64,000 bases of DNA from Lichtheimia corymbifera B2541 (GCA_000697475.1 JNEU01000841.1:32511-96510), one strand, 5' to 3'. Numbered from the stretch's first letter, positions 34,706-45,965 are shown. Translations and numbers: made by a program. The notes: generated from the sequence alone by a model not told the origin.

Positions 34706-34759
34706 ACTTCCCTACAAATACTTTTTTTTTTTTTGTGTAGAATACTTCCCTACAAATAC
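34706..34759. repeat. 16-bp direct repeats flanking a T-rich insert in the left arm
   Basis: ACTTCCCTACAAATAC occurs at 34706-34721 and again at 34744-34759, separated by a run of about 13 T plus GTGTAGAAT. The right arm lacks the inserted copy, so this arose after the arms were formed. It resembles a short templated insertion or target-site duplication. Confidence 0.75.
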
Positions 34760-34802
34760 AAATCCATGCACACTATAATTAATCCATGACCTTGATTGCC
34801 TC

Positions 34803-35417
34803 TCTCGAACCTGAAACTTTCACACAAGATGCTCTTCGTCATTCTGATCAACTTTGCTTTAATAAAGAACTCACGCTTCATTTGAAAATTTTGAATGGGA
34901 GGGTGTAATGTGGGGTTTACTATGGACGGTCGGAAATGGGGTACGCGCCGGATTTACGATTTATCGATGCAGTATGTATTACCTTGGGATTGCCCACTTT
35001 GACCTTGAAACTTGGTCAGAAGGTTCACTGCGTCATGCTGATCACTTCCATTCATTTAAAAATCGCAGGCTTCACTATAAAAGTTTTGAATGCCGGCGAC
35101 CCCAAATGTAGGATGGACGATGAAAAAAGTAAGGTCGACGCTCCTTAAGCCCGAGATCGCCCCTCTCGAACCTGAAAATTTCATGGAGGGTACTTCTCAC
35201 CGCGACGAGCAATTTCGTCCCCATAAAGATGCCACGCTTCATTATGAGGATTTTGAATGGCAGCATCCAAATGTTTGGACGGGAACATAGATAAGATGTA
35301 GCGACCGCGCCCGCCGATTTTGGCCATCACGCACATGAAACTTGGCCAGAAGGTCCTCTCGGGCCACGCTGATCAATTTGTTCTCATAAAGACGCCACAC
35401 TTCATTATGACAATTTG
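34803..35417. repeat. Series of diverged ~100-bp repeat units in left arm
   Basis: Four units, at about 34803-34895, 35000-35095, 35158-35267 and 35322-35417, share the pattern CC(T)GAAA-CTT, a CA-GAAGGT-like segment, a (C)ACG-GATCAA-TT core, AAAGA-(C)CACGCTTCATT and a final AAAATTTTGAATG. Spacing is about 160-200 bp. They are mirrored at about 36163-36777 in the right arm. Two further units face each other at the centre (about 35648-35705 and 35880-35945). Confidence 0.7.
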
Positions 35418-37059
35418 AAGAAACAGACACCTTTATGTTTTTACATATGCTGTAACCATAAGGCTATATGGAGAGTGGTGTTTGTTCATTGTGAAGTATC
35501 ATGCAAATGAGCTGTGTTACACAGACACGGCCCTCTGCATCTTCCGCTCTATCATCGTCGACCTACTTGACAATGAACAAACACCACTTGTCATATAACA
35601 TCACGCTTACAGCATAGTAAAAACACAAAGATTCCCATAACCAAAAATTCTACAATGAAACGTGGGGTCTTCAATCGAACAATATTGCTCGTCGGGGTGT
35701 GGCGCACCCTGTGTAGAAGTTTTACGATCGCCGTCGCCATTCTCAGATTCACCCAATGTCACCACCAGCCAAAGTGAAACAGGTCGACCTCTTGGATTTT
35801 TTTCGACGAGGCTGGTGGTGACATTCCGTGAATCTGGGATCGGCAAGGTTGATCGTGAAAGTTGCACACAAGGTGCGCTCCACCCCGACGAGCAATATTG
35901 TTCGATTGAAGACCCCACGTTTCATTGTAGAATTTTTGGTTATGGGAATCTTTGTGTTTTTACTATGCTGTAAGCGTGATGTTATATGACAAGTGGTGTT
36001 TGTTCATTGTCAAGTAGGTCGACGATGATAGAGCGGAAGATGCAGAGGGCCGTGTCTGTGTAACACAGCTCATTTGCATGATACTTCACAATGAACAAAC
36101 ACCACTCTCCATATAGCCTTATGGTTACAGCATATGTAAAAACATAAAGGTGTCTGTTTCTTCAAATTGTCATAATGAAGTGTGGCGTCTTTATGAGAAC
36201 AAATTGATCAGCGTGGCCCGAGAGGACCTTCTGGCCAAGTTTCATGTGCGTGATGGCCAAAATCGGCGGGCGCGGTCGCTACATCTTATCTATGTTCCCG
36301 TCCAAACATTTGGATGCTGCCATTCAAAATCCTCATAATGAAGCGTGGCATCTTTATGGGGACGAAATTGCTCGTCGCGGTGAGAAGTACCCTCCATGAA
36401 ATTTTCAGGTTCGAGAGGGGCGATCTCGGGCTTAAGGAGCGTCGACCTTACTTTTTTCATCGTCCATCCTACATTTGGGGTCGCCGGCATTCAAAACTTT
36501 TATAGTGAAGCCTGCGATTTTTAAATGAATGGAAGTGATCAGCATGACGCAGTGAACCTTCTGACCAAGTTTCAAGGTCAAAGTGGGCAATCCCAAGGTA
36601 ATACATACTGCATCGATAAATCGTAAATCCGGCGCGTACCCCATTTCCGACCGTCCATAGTAAACCCCACATTACACCCTCCCATTCAAAATTTTCAAAT
36701 GAAGCGTGAGTTCTTTATTAAAGCAAAGTTGATCAGAATGACGAAGAGCATTTTGTGTGAAAGTTTCAGGTACGAGAGAGGTAATCAAGGTCATGGATTA
36801 ATTATTGTGTGCATGGATTTGTAGTGCAGTGCTGCTCTCTTTAAATTTCCCACTTCTTCCACTCTCTTCCACTCCTTGTCTCTTCCCCCTCCCATTCTCA
36901 ACTGTTGTCCCATTCAAGTACAGTTACCACCTGCGAACGATTGTCCTGTTTCAATCCATGATGTCGATCCTGTAGCTGTCTTGATCTAAAAGCCTTTGGT
37001 TGAATGGCAAGTCCATGGCATGTGCACACCCCACTACAGCAACACCCGCACTCCTTGAC

Positions 37060-37250
37060 ACTGCATCTCTTGTGCACTCCTCTACCACGACCGAGTATAA
37101 CAGCATTCATTCCAGCAGTTGCTATTAGCAATGTCTATTCTCCATTGTCTCAAACAGTGTTCACAACCTTGTCGTTCTACTACAGCACTCGCTCTTGCAC
37201 ACTCCTCTGCCACAACCAAACGTAACAGCAGTTGCTATCAGCGAGGCCTT
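37060..37250. repeat. Tandem duplication inside the right arm
   Basis: A module with CTCTTGTGCACTCCTC, CCACGACCGAG and AGCAGTTGCTATTAGC (about 37066-37135) recurs diverged at about 37190-37245 (CTCTTGCACACTCCTC, CCACAACCAAA, AGCAGTTGCTATCAGC). The left arm carries one copy (about 34420-34485). This explains why the right arm is longer. Confidence 0.6.
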
Positions 37251-37365
37251 CACTCGATTATCTTATGCAGCACCCTTTACTTGCAGTAACTTGCACTGAA
37301 ACCTCTTTCACGTGAACAGCAGATAGCCATTGTACAGAGGCAACTTGCTTTCAATACATACCGAC

Positions 37366-38400
37366 TCCTATGGATGATGCCATATCAAGTACGCCTCAAT
37401 ACAAGCAATCTTTACCTGGTTGAGCTGCGATGGAAAGTGACCAAGAAAAAGGTTGATCAACAGCCGGATGGAAAAGGATGAGCAGCAGTATTGAACTTGG
37501 AACAGCTACGATGATGGATGCAATCAAGCGAGAAAGAAATCTGGGATGCTCCTTTGGTTATCTGGCGCGTCGTCAGCAAGAAGAATGGATCATACATGTG
37601 GATACGGCTGAGGATACATGATGGATCAGATGAAATTGAGAGCTTATATCTTTGACGAAAGGTGTTTTACAGCCATGGTTGATATTGGAGTACTCAAGAA
37701 GATGCATGCAGCAGCCAAGAATACAATGACAAAGTTATCCCTGTTGACCCTTAGTATATAATTGATCCGTATCTTATTCAACTTGCAATACTTTTCTTTT
37801 ATCATCTATATTTTATAAACACCCATACTACCATGAGCTATGCTTCGACATTTTCACTGAATGAAGGTGCGGTCCAGCACTGTATTTAGAAGGGTATCGT
37901 ACTATTAGCACATATGATGTGCCAGATGTGGTTCACATGTTGGTTTATGGATCGAAAAGGGGAGCATGAATTTGGAGGTCGGAAAACGGGGTTGAATCAT
38001 TTATATCGAGATGCTTTTGTTATAGATGAGAGTTAGTAGGTTTTATAAAACGCTTGTATCGCAAAGATAATAAACGCGAGAGCGATGATATTCAACATTG
38101 TGCATATTATCTAAACTTGTTGGTGGTCTGTTGTAAGCTTAATTCATTATGTTCAAGAAAAAGTGAGCTGTGGTGGCAAGAGCACATTAACACACCATGC
38201 TAACCTATACCATTTCCAGCTAACGCTATCTTATACAACCTTATATAAGAACGGACCATTCCCTACGTACCGTCGTAGGCGGACCTTTCTATAAGCAAGC
38301 AGGGGGAGGATCGATCATGCATGCCTCAACAAATAAGATTGATCCTTCGACTTCGTTGCACAAACAGGTGCTTCTGCATCGTTGATTTCTGTAATATAAG
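37366..38400. other. Gene-free DNA between the two palindromes
   Basis: About 1 kb. Fragments of open frame occur (for example near 37510-37620) but stops and frame changes are frequent, and no conserved motif was found. It could hold decayed element or gene remnants. Confidence 0.35.
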
Positions 38401-38409
38401 TGGGGCAAT

Positions 38410-38915
38410 TGACAATGAGCAAAGGCCTCCTTTCATATAGCATCACGCTTACATCATACTAAAAACATAAAGACGCCATTAACTCAGAATTTTACAATGA
38501 AGCGTGGGATCTTTGATAGAACAAAGTTGGTCGCTGGGGTGGAAAGCATATACTGCCCAACTCTCATGTTCCATCATGGTCAATCCAAGATTCACCCAAT
38601 GTCGCTACCAGCCAAAGAGGTCGACACCCAGATCCACTTTGGCTGGTGGTGACATTGCGAAATCTCGGATTGGCAACCTCAATCGTGAAACTTGGGCAGT
38701 ATACGCCTTCGACCACGACGAGCAACTTTGTTCTATGAAAGAGCCCTAGTGCCATTGTAAAGTTTAGAAATACAGGTCCCTTTATGTTTTACATATGCTA
38801 TAACCATGATGATATATGAAGAGCGGTCTTTGTTTGTTGTCAATCAGCTAGACCTTGATAAAGACAAAGATGCAGAGGGATTGTATGTATCACAATGCCG
38901 AGGGCAGGATTTGAA
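38410..38915. mobile_element. Second, smaller palindrome related to the 35-kb element
   Basis: An inverted repeat centred near 38,629. It corresponds to the inner ~400 bp of the large palindrome: both begin with CATCACGCTTACA-CAT near a CAATG(A/C)..AAC flank, carry one unit on each side (CAATGAAGCGTGGG and its inverse), have AGCCAAAG/CTTTGGCTGGTGGTGACATT around the centre, and end with TTACATATGCT-TAACCAT. The following ~70 bp (to about 38910, GATGCAGAGG) also matches the large element (about 36010-36070). Sequence differs at many positions, so it is an older or independently diverged copy. Confidence 0.75.
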
Positions 38916-40480
38916 GGGTCAATCTTATTGGTGGAGAGTGCATGATTGATCCGCTCCCAATAGTCAGGTCCATCTATGGTGGCCAACTTGGAATTTTTTC
39001 ATGTTAGCAATGGTATGGCCAATAGATCAAAGATGGTCAGTGCATTCGGCAGTATCTTGTTTGAACGGATGAGAGTGGTGGTGATGTTGTTTATCTTCAT
39101 GTTTGCTTTTGATGATAAGGTTTCTCAAGACAATAATGCTTATGGTACCATATGCCCAGTGTTCCCTTATGTTTCAATCCTAGATCCATAAACGTTTAAA
39201 TCGAACCTCTGTCGATCATTGGGTGATCATGCACATCTGCGTATACTCTCTATTTATAATGGGTAAAAAAGACCTTGTGGAGCAGTAAAATGAGCTTCAT
39301 TGTAGTAATCATTATTAAACAATGTATATATATAATCGATGGGTGACAACACGGGAAAACATGGGACACTGGAGGGAGGCAGTGTAGTCGAAAAACAATC
39401 CACGTGGGGATGAAGCAAACTTCCCATTCATAGACCCACTCCTGGAATAGTGATCACGTGTTTCCTTGAGGGCAGCTTTTTGGCATACATGTGCATCTAA
39501 CTTGATATAGATAATGTCAAATGCATAGCCTACTTTCAAAAATAAAATCATCCGCCTAGTTATGGCTGGGAAAGATACTAAAGCAGGTTGGCAGAGAAAA
39601 TAATCAAACGTTAAGAAAAGCACAATCGGTGCCTGCTAACGTTTAATGATGACGATATGGGTTTACGAAATTGAAGATCATCCCTGGATAGCACTTTTGT
39701 CATGCAGATCCTGCTACTTGTGTAACACATATGTCTGGTCCTTGAACTCATTACCGAGATGTTGTGAGCCATGATATATACAAACATTGTTTCCTCGCCA
39801 ACCAAAAATCAAACTTGAACTTATGGATAGCGTCGCTCTCTTATTTAAATACCACGCTTTATGCATAATGCCGATGCTTGCTTTATCCCAATCCACTCAA
39901 AATGCGAAGTTGCTCCATTGTGTATCATGCTTTAAATCAGCGGTGGTCACGTGCTATACAGCATTGTGTCATTTGGATCAAACAAGAAAGGCACATGTCA
40001 CGGGGTGCTAGGTAAGGCTGATGTGAAGTGTTGAATAATATTGGTCGAACAATATGTCTATCCCCAGCATTGACCATTGGTCCCGCATATGCGTATACAA
40101 TTCATTCTCGTGAAGATCATACACAAAGGTATGACATGTACACGGAGATTGGACCCATGCGTCATCCATGTTCACACACACACGCACACACACCATTCAA
40201 TATTGATGCAAGTGGTGGGTAGTTTTATTCTCGGCCATTGCAAGCTAACCATGCATCAAGCTGAAACCATCCTCAGATTTGAACAACAAAAAAAGGGCAC
40301 AGACTTTGAAATGCAGCTGCTGTGTGCACCAGTATTTTTTCGGTCGCTATTGGCAGTATTCGTCATGATTGCTGATGGGGGTTGTATATGATATAGGTAA
40401 ACGGTGATATCACTATCCTTATTGTCATCTCCTTTTTTCATGCGCTTGTTAACGTGTATTCAAATGGCTATCTTTCTACT
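38916..40480. other. Gene-poor region right of the palindromes
   Basis: Holds short open frames without recognisable features, including one at 38976-39191 (plus) with a hydrophobic stretch (VVVMLFIFMFAFDD) and a possible ATG in context. A CA repeat lies at 40173-40191. No gene is supported. Confidence 0.35.
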
Positions 40481-40541
40481 TTCATAGAGCCAGAGAACAT
40501 GCGTTCTCTTTTCTCCCTCTCCCTTCCTCTCTCATTCAAGT

Positions 40542-40727
40542 GATGATAACCGACTCTTTTTGCCACCAGACTTTAAAAAAGGATGCATCGATCTTGAGAC
40601 CGAGGAGGTGTTTGAACGAGAAGCTTTGGAAAACGGTGCCTTTGCCTTTCGGTCTCGGAGACAAAACGGTCATAGACAATTCGTTTCAATGGAGCTCATC
40701 AGGAACATCTGCATGCAAGGATGGTGA
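40542..40727 (+). other. Orphan exon-like open frame
   Basis: In this frame the sequence reads DDNRLFLPPDFKKGCIDLE, then EEVFEREALENGAFAFRSRR and HRQFVSMELIRNICMQGW before a stop. This has the mixed composition of a real globular segment, preceded by a pyrimidine-rich tract and an AAG that could be a 3' splice site. No ATG is available and I found no upstream exon. It may be the last exon of an unrecognised gene or a pseudogene fragment. Confidence 0.35.
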
Positions 40728-40960
40728 CTCTGAGGATATACATTAGGAAATGGATGCTGGTATGGCGATGAGAATAGTAGGTTTGGTGGGGGTAAAGACG
40801 CAAAATAAACAATAGTTCCATATTGCAAAACGACCATTCAACGATGAAGTTTAATATGTTGGGATAATAGAAACAATCGATCTATAGTAATAGTAGTCAT
40901 GGTGATGATGGTGGTAGCGATAGCAACGGGCAACGTGGGGGGATAGCAACGAGAAGGGAG

Positions 40961-40980
40961 GAGGAGGAGGAGGAGGAGGA
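40961..40980. repeat. (GGA)n microsatellite
   Basis: About seven GGA units within intergenic DNA upstream of the PZP gene. Confidence 0.8.
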
Positions 40981-41409
40981 TGTGTGGTGTGTCGAATACA
41001 CAACGCAACATCACCCAAGCAACCTTCTTCCCAGCGGCGGTCTGTGACTGGGTTTTCAAGATTTCTTTTATAAAGCGAGAGGGACATTGAATCAAGGGGA
41101 GTTTGCCTTTTCCTTCCCTTGCTGTGTTTGCAGCATCTGAGAGTGAGAGAGATTTTACAAAGGGGATCGCAGCTTGAATTTTTGCTGCCTATCGCGTTTT
41201 CTGTTGACCAAGCTTTACTTTACTACTACTACTGCTGCTGTGCTGCTATTACTACCACTACTAGCTGGCACACCCCCTCATTTCCAATAACCCTCCCCCA
41301 AAACACACACACACAACACACTAACACTACCACACCCTCTCTCCCTCCACTGATACCAATTCCCATTACTACAAGCATAGTCTCTGAAAAGACTTTTAAC
41401 GACGACACC

Positions 41410-43900
41410 ATGGCGATCGATGACGTATGTTAGTTTCTATCTTTTAATCCTGCAAGTCATACTAATGGAGTTAGGGATATAGGATGCGTGCACTATTTGT
41501 GAAGGGGATCGCTCGACAAAAAAGAATCCAATCGTATTTTGTGATGGTGAAGGTAAAACACTCAGCTTTGCCCTTTTTAGATCATTCTCTAACTTGCCCT
41601 CTTTTCTTCCCCTCCACCTCTCTCCCATACCCACAACTGACAGACTGCAACATTCCAGTCCACAAAGGTAAATTGCCACTCGATTGACCTGGTATTCATG
41701 GTTGTAACCTTCTTTGGTAGATTGCTATGGCGTAGATCAGGTACCCGATGGCGAATGGTTTTGCCAGAAATGTGAAAACAAGCGACGCAACAAGCCAACA
41801 GTAAGTCGCGTTGATATACAACAACAATAGAGAGAGTACTCATACCACTTTGTGATTAGCGTATCCGATGCTGCCCTATGCAAACAGGTGCATTCAAGCT
41901 GACAACAAAGTCTGGAGATTTCATTCATGTTGTATGTGCAAGATGGAACAAGTCTATTGACCATCAACGAGAACCCTACGATGTCATCCAGAGTGAGATT
42001 GATAAACATGTAAGCACTGCTACTGTATGTTGCATTCCTTGTCGCTTACAATGAGTGGGGGTCCTTTTAGGAATGTTACAAGTGTGGCAACAAACAAGGC
42101 ATTTGCATAAAGTGTGAGGAAGCTTCTTGTACCAGGTACGACTGAGAATCAATGCGATCGGCAACATTGTTGTTAATGCACATGTATGTGTAACAGATAT
42201 TTTCATGTCACTTGTGGTGTCAATGCCGGGAATATCACCATCACCAAAAACATCCCTGCTGATTATTCACCTCGTTGCACTGAGCACCAGCCTCAGGACG
42301 CCAATGATAAACGACCCAAAAAACGCTATGGTTCTGCACCTACACGCCGACGAAGACGATTGCTACAAAAGGAGTTGATTGATTCTGAGAGCAGTGAAGG
42401 AGAAGATGATATGGATGAGGATGACGACCATGATGAGGATCACACTGAAGGCGATGATGACGATGATGATGACGATGACGAAGATGAAGATATGGGTACA
42501 TCATCATCCATTCGAGGGAAAAAGAGGAGCAGCAAGTCACGATCCAACTCATCCATCAAACGAAGAGCGCCATCCGTTCCAGGACGAAGAATGCCTGCTG
42601 GTCCTTTGCATTTATTCTTGAGTGATCAAAGTGATTCTGATGATCATATGGGCACCTCCACCACCACCGCAGATAACAAAAAATCACCAGCCGTGACACC
42701 TCGCAGTGACTCTTCTTCTGCTGGAAATGGTCATTCACCAGCTCTTTCAATGAAGGATCGTCTCGAAGCAAAGCGTAGGAAATCAGAGGTTGAAAAGGCA
42801 AAATCTGCATCAATGAAAACCGCCAGTCCTTCACTTGCATTGGATACCACAAAACCATCCTCCATGACCACTTCTACTGCTGCTGCTCCTCCTTCTATTT
42901 CACAAGCTGCTGCTGCAACCACCACCACTGGACATCAACCCATGTCATCACAACCACAACCACAGCCACAGCCACCCTCCAATGGTCAACCACAACCACA
43001 ACCTTATAAGCAAAAGCTTCCCAACAAGGGTCATTTGATGCCAAGCCAACGACCTCCCACACCTAATGGCGGTGGACCAAAACGATTCGGCAGCTACCAT
43101 CAACCTAATACACCCACTGCACCATCAGGATCTGTGATTAAAAACTTGGAAGAGGTGAGTAGTGATTCTTGTGTGTGAATGCAGGATACTAATTTAAATC
43201 CTTACCAAAGATCGAAACGGACATTTTGGCACAACGTCGCAATGTACAACCACCATCAACGCCTACCACCCCTGCGGCACCACAGCCATCTATACCCCAT
43301 GCGAGCACAGCATTTGACGATGTTTTGAATGGTATTGAACGTCGGCATGCTCAACCGGATCGCAAACCTTCAATATATCAAGGGTAAAGTACCGTCATCA
43401 TGGCCATCAACTTTTCTTAACCCTTTTGTCTTTATAGACCGAGGAAATCGACAACAGAGGGTTCCAATGATGCTACCGAATATCAAAAATCACTTATGCG
43501 AAACAAGCTTATGGAAGTGCTTGACGAGTTTTATCCAGGATCACGTGAGTTGTGTGTAGGTGGAAGCGCAATAGCAAGGTTTACTAATGAATACAAAGAA
43601 CGAACAGCAACAGGGCCAACGGTTGCCGAGTTACAACAACGTTTACAAGCAGCCAACCAGGAAAATCAACGTATGCGGGAAGAAAACCGACGACTCTACG
43701 ATTTCAAACGATGCGTGACGGATGTTTTCGAAGGACTCCATGTACGAGCACCAAGCGGGTTATCTCTGTCAACCGACACAGTGGAGGAATATGTATACGA
43801 ATTACGGTCCATGTTACTAAGGATTGGGTCTCTGCAAGAAAATGACATGCGACGTATCACGGATTATGTGGAAGACATGGTTGGAAGAACAACACATTAG
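41410..43900 (+). CDS. PZP (PHD-zinc knuckle-ePHD) chromatin protein, AF10/JADE-like
   Basis: Nine exons sum to 1998 nt, 665 residues. Exon 1 encodes only MAIDD. The PHD finger (CTICEGDRS, VFCDGEDCNIPVHKDCYGVDQ, WFCQKCE) is followed at once by a zinc knuckle and extended PHD (RCCPMQTGAFKLT, FIHVVCARW, CYKCGNKQGICIKC, RYFHVTCGVNAG), together a PZP module of the kind that reads the histone H3 tail. The middle is an acidic block (DEDDDHDEDHTEGDDDDDDDD), then Ser/Pro/Gln-rich disorder. The C-terminus has a coiled coil (VAELQQRLQAANQENQRMRE, NRRLYDFKR), placed as the leucine zipper of AF10/AF17 that recruits Dot1. Orthology to AF10 rather than BRPF/JADE is inferred from this layout; the histone target is not shown. 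Confidence 0.85.
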
Positions 43901-44577
43901 TCAACCTCAACACATACACACACATACGCACATTCTATCATCCATCACCACCCACCCATCCTGCACTCACCCACTTGCTTTTTTATCTCTTGCGGAAATC
44001 ACACCTTTTGCTTTCATACTGTATTGTATAAAGTTGGCCATATAGATTGGTCGATCCTCTATCATCTCCCATCAACAACATCATCCTTTTGCACGATCCC
44101 ATTTGTCAAATATAGATAATTTGAACATATAACCATCATGGCTTGTTTGTTGGAAAGCGGGATTATCCTTACGAGAATGCTTATTGGGCCGATCTTGTAA
44201 AAACATTACAGGAACCGGTGAGCCAATCCAGATCCACCGTCGGGGGGGGGCGATCCTTTATTGTTGCTATGAACCTCCTCGATCCCCTTCCCCCTTGGGA
44301 AAGAAGAAAAATGGGGCTTGTCCTGTTTTATGCAAGTGTTATTGATATTGGCCCATGTAAACGTACACACAGAGCTTATTATGCAACATTACAGGGCGTA
44401 AGTAGTACACCTCTTACAATGTTGCTGGGGTTGCCGGGCTTCAATGACGTTTGGTCTAACAACGTGGTTCATAATTATTTAGATCTTGTGTCACGCAGTA
44501 TTTAATTTCACAGCGATAGAATTCTGTTTTCATTTCTCTCTCTCTCTCATTTTTTTTTTCATAATAGCTCCCAAACA
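43901..44577. other. Intergenic with an unexplained open frame
   Basis: The frame 44125-44505 (plus) is open for about 126 codons and looks protein-like (RDYPYENAYWADLVKTLQEP, GLVLFYASVIDIGPC, TMLLGLPGFNDVW), but has no ATG near its start, and it contains a run of G (about 44241-44249) where a frameshift would be easy. It may be a gene remnant or an exon of an unrecognised transcript. The rest holds CA and TC microsatellites. Confidence 0.35.
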
Positions 44578-45322
44578 ATGAACGACTATCGCTATCGTCA
44601 ACCTCTCCCAGGCCTTACATCAAAGCGCTCCAAAACACCACAACCTCTTTTTCAAACACCTTATCAGTGTAAGTAGTGATAGTAGTAGTGATTGGAAAAA
44701 AGATCCATGAAGCTTATTGCCACTCCTAGTCGGACGATCTTCTACGGGTGATCATTCATCAGCGGTTGCTATGGCTCGTGAAGAAGCCTTGAACAAGTTG
44801 TGCGGGGCACCAAAGAAGCTTCCACCAACAAGAGCTTATTGTCCCCCTTCACCTTCATCATCATCATCGTCATCATCATCATCCAAGGCTCGTCTTCCAC
44901 AACATGAGACACATCACCCATTGTATCATCATCAGCGGGTTGAACCACCCTTATATTCATCATCATCACGTAACTATAAAACAAGTAGCAACCGCAGCAG
45001 TGCCATGCATCATCATCATCATCATCATCATCATTACAAGCAGCAACACCCTCGATCCTCTCGTCCAAAGGCTCCATTATCATCGGATGACGAGGATGAT
45101 GATTTGCCATTGATTTACACGCTATCGCCACCAAGATCACCATTGTATCCGCAGCAGTCGCCTGGTCTACACCCGATTTCCCACTCGTTGAAAAAACTCA
45201 GTGGTGGTGGTGGTGGTGCACGTGAGCAGAATCGACGACGATCACAAGATGACGAGAGTAGTGACGATGACGGCATACCGCTAGCAGATGAAATGCGGAG
45301 CATGATGCGCGTACCAAAGTAA
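44578..45322 (+). CDS. Hypothetical disordered protein
   Basis: Two exons (44578-44668, 44730-45322), 684 nt, 227 residues. It starts MNDYRYRQPLPGLTSKRSKT. One short helix (AVAMAREEALNKLCGAPKKL) is the only ordered-looking part. The rest is Ser, His and Pro-rich with a run of nine or so His (CAT repeat) and a late acidic/basic motif (SSDDEDDDLPLIY, ESSDDDGIPLADEMRSMM). No domain recognised. The intron and in-frame join support a real gene. A nuclear role is possible from composition only. Confidence 0.6.
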
Positions 45323-45965
45323 TACTGTACGCAAACGCTAACTAGTAATGTTTTTTTCATTTCGAGACCTGCATTTCTTTTTTCATCATGCATCATCATC
45401 CTTCATATAAATAAATCCCATTTTGCATTTATTCTTCCTTCATTCATTGGTTGAGAGGTATGATTAGAGCCATACATTAAACTTGGGAGCATTGGGCACA
45501 CATATATAGCTGACGCACACACATTCCTGCTGCTGTAAATAGAATAACTGAGATCCATCCCAAAAGTGTTTGAAACCATGCCACTCAGCTTGCGTCTTGT
45601 GGGGTGTGTGTGTACCTGATCATGGACATTCGAGTCAGCATGCCCTCAGGGCACTAAAACAAGTTTTATGAACATCCTAGTTCACTTGGCCCAACGCATC
45701 CTAAGAGCTTATCCTTGGGATTATATTATTGTGCAGGGCAATGTTGTACAAACATCAGCGCGCATGTTGCACAAGAGAAGCTATCGTTGTTTTTTAACCG
45801 TGATCAACTTTTTTTTGTATTTCATTCCATCTTTTGTTCTTCTTTCCCTTCCTTCGACAACCTACCTTTTTACTCGGATATCATCCTGAGCCGCTACAAC
45901 AGCAAGCGATCCTTACAGTCATTAATATCATTCCTTTTTAATAATATCATTGCTCGTTGATCATC
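45323..45965. other. Intergenic
   Basis: About 640 bp upstream of the bHLH gene. Contains a TG run near 45600-45615 and a pyrimidine-rich stretch just before the start codon. No gene seen. Confidence 0.45.

Larger units (their letters stand above)
34275..37365. mobile_element. Giant nested palindrome (foldback-type element), arms about 1.5 kb
   Basis: The sequence from about 34.27 kb reads, with small differences, as the reverse complement of that ending near 37.37 kb, about a centre near 35,790. From roughly 34,900 to 35,450 the arms look identical to 36,130-36,690: four open frames recur with the same protein on opposite strands (for example 34908-35111 plus and 36469-36672 minus). The outermost ~400 bp and the central ~180 bp are diverged. 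Each arm contains a series of related ~100-bp units. No transposase, reverse transcriptase or known terminal motif was seen, so it is a non-autonomous foldback or MITE-like element or a segmental inverted duplication. Open frames inside mirror each other and probably do not encode proteins. Confidence 0.85.

Noticed and set aside
34803..35417. Regularly spaced repeats resembling a CRISPR array
   Set aside because: Units are ~100 bp and diverged, with long irregular gaps, in a eukaryotic genome; not CRISPR-like.
35607..35973. Two ~100-residue open frames on opposite strands at the palindrome centre
   Set aside because: They are mirror images produced by the inverted repeat (same ends on both strands) and have no recognisable motif; treated as by-products of the element.
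34908..36672. Repeated small ORFs (for example 34908-35111 and 36469-36672) that could be read as a gene family
   Set aside because: Each pair is the same sequence in opposite orientation within the arms; no protein features or splice logic.
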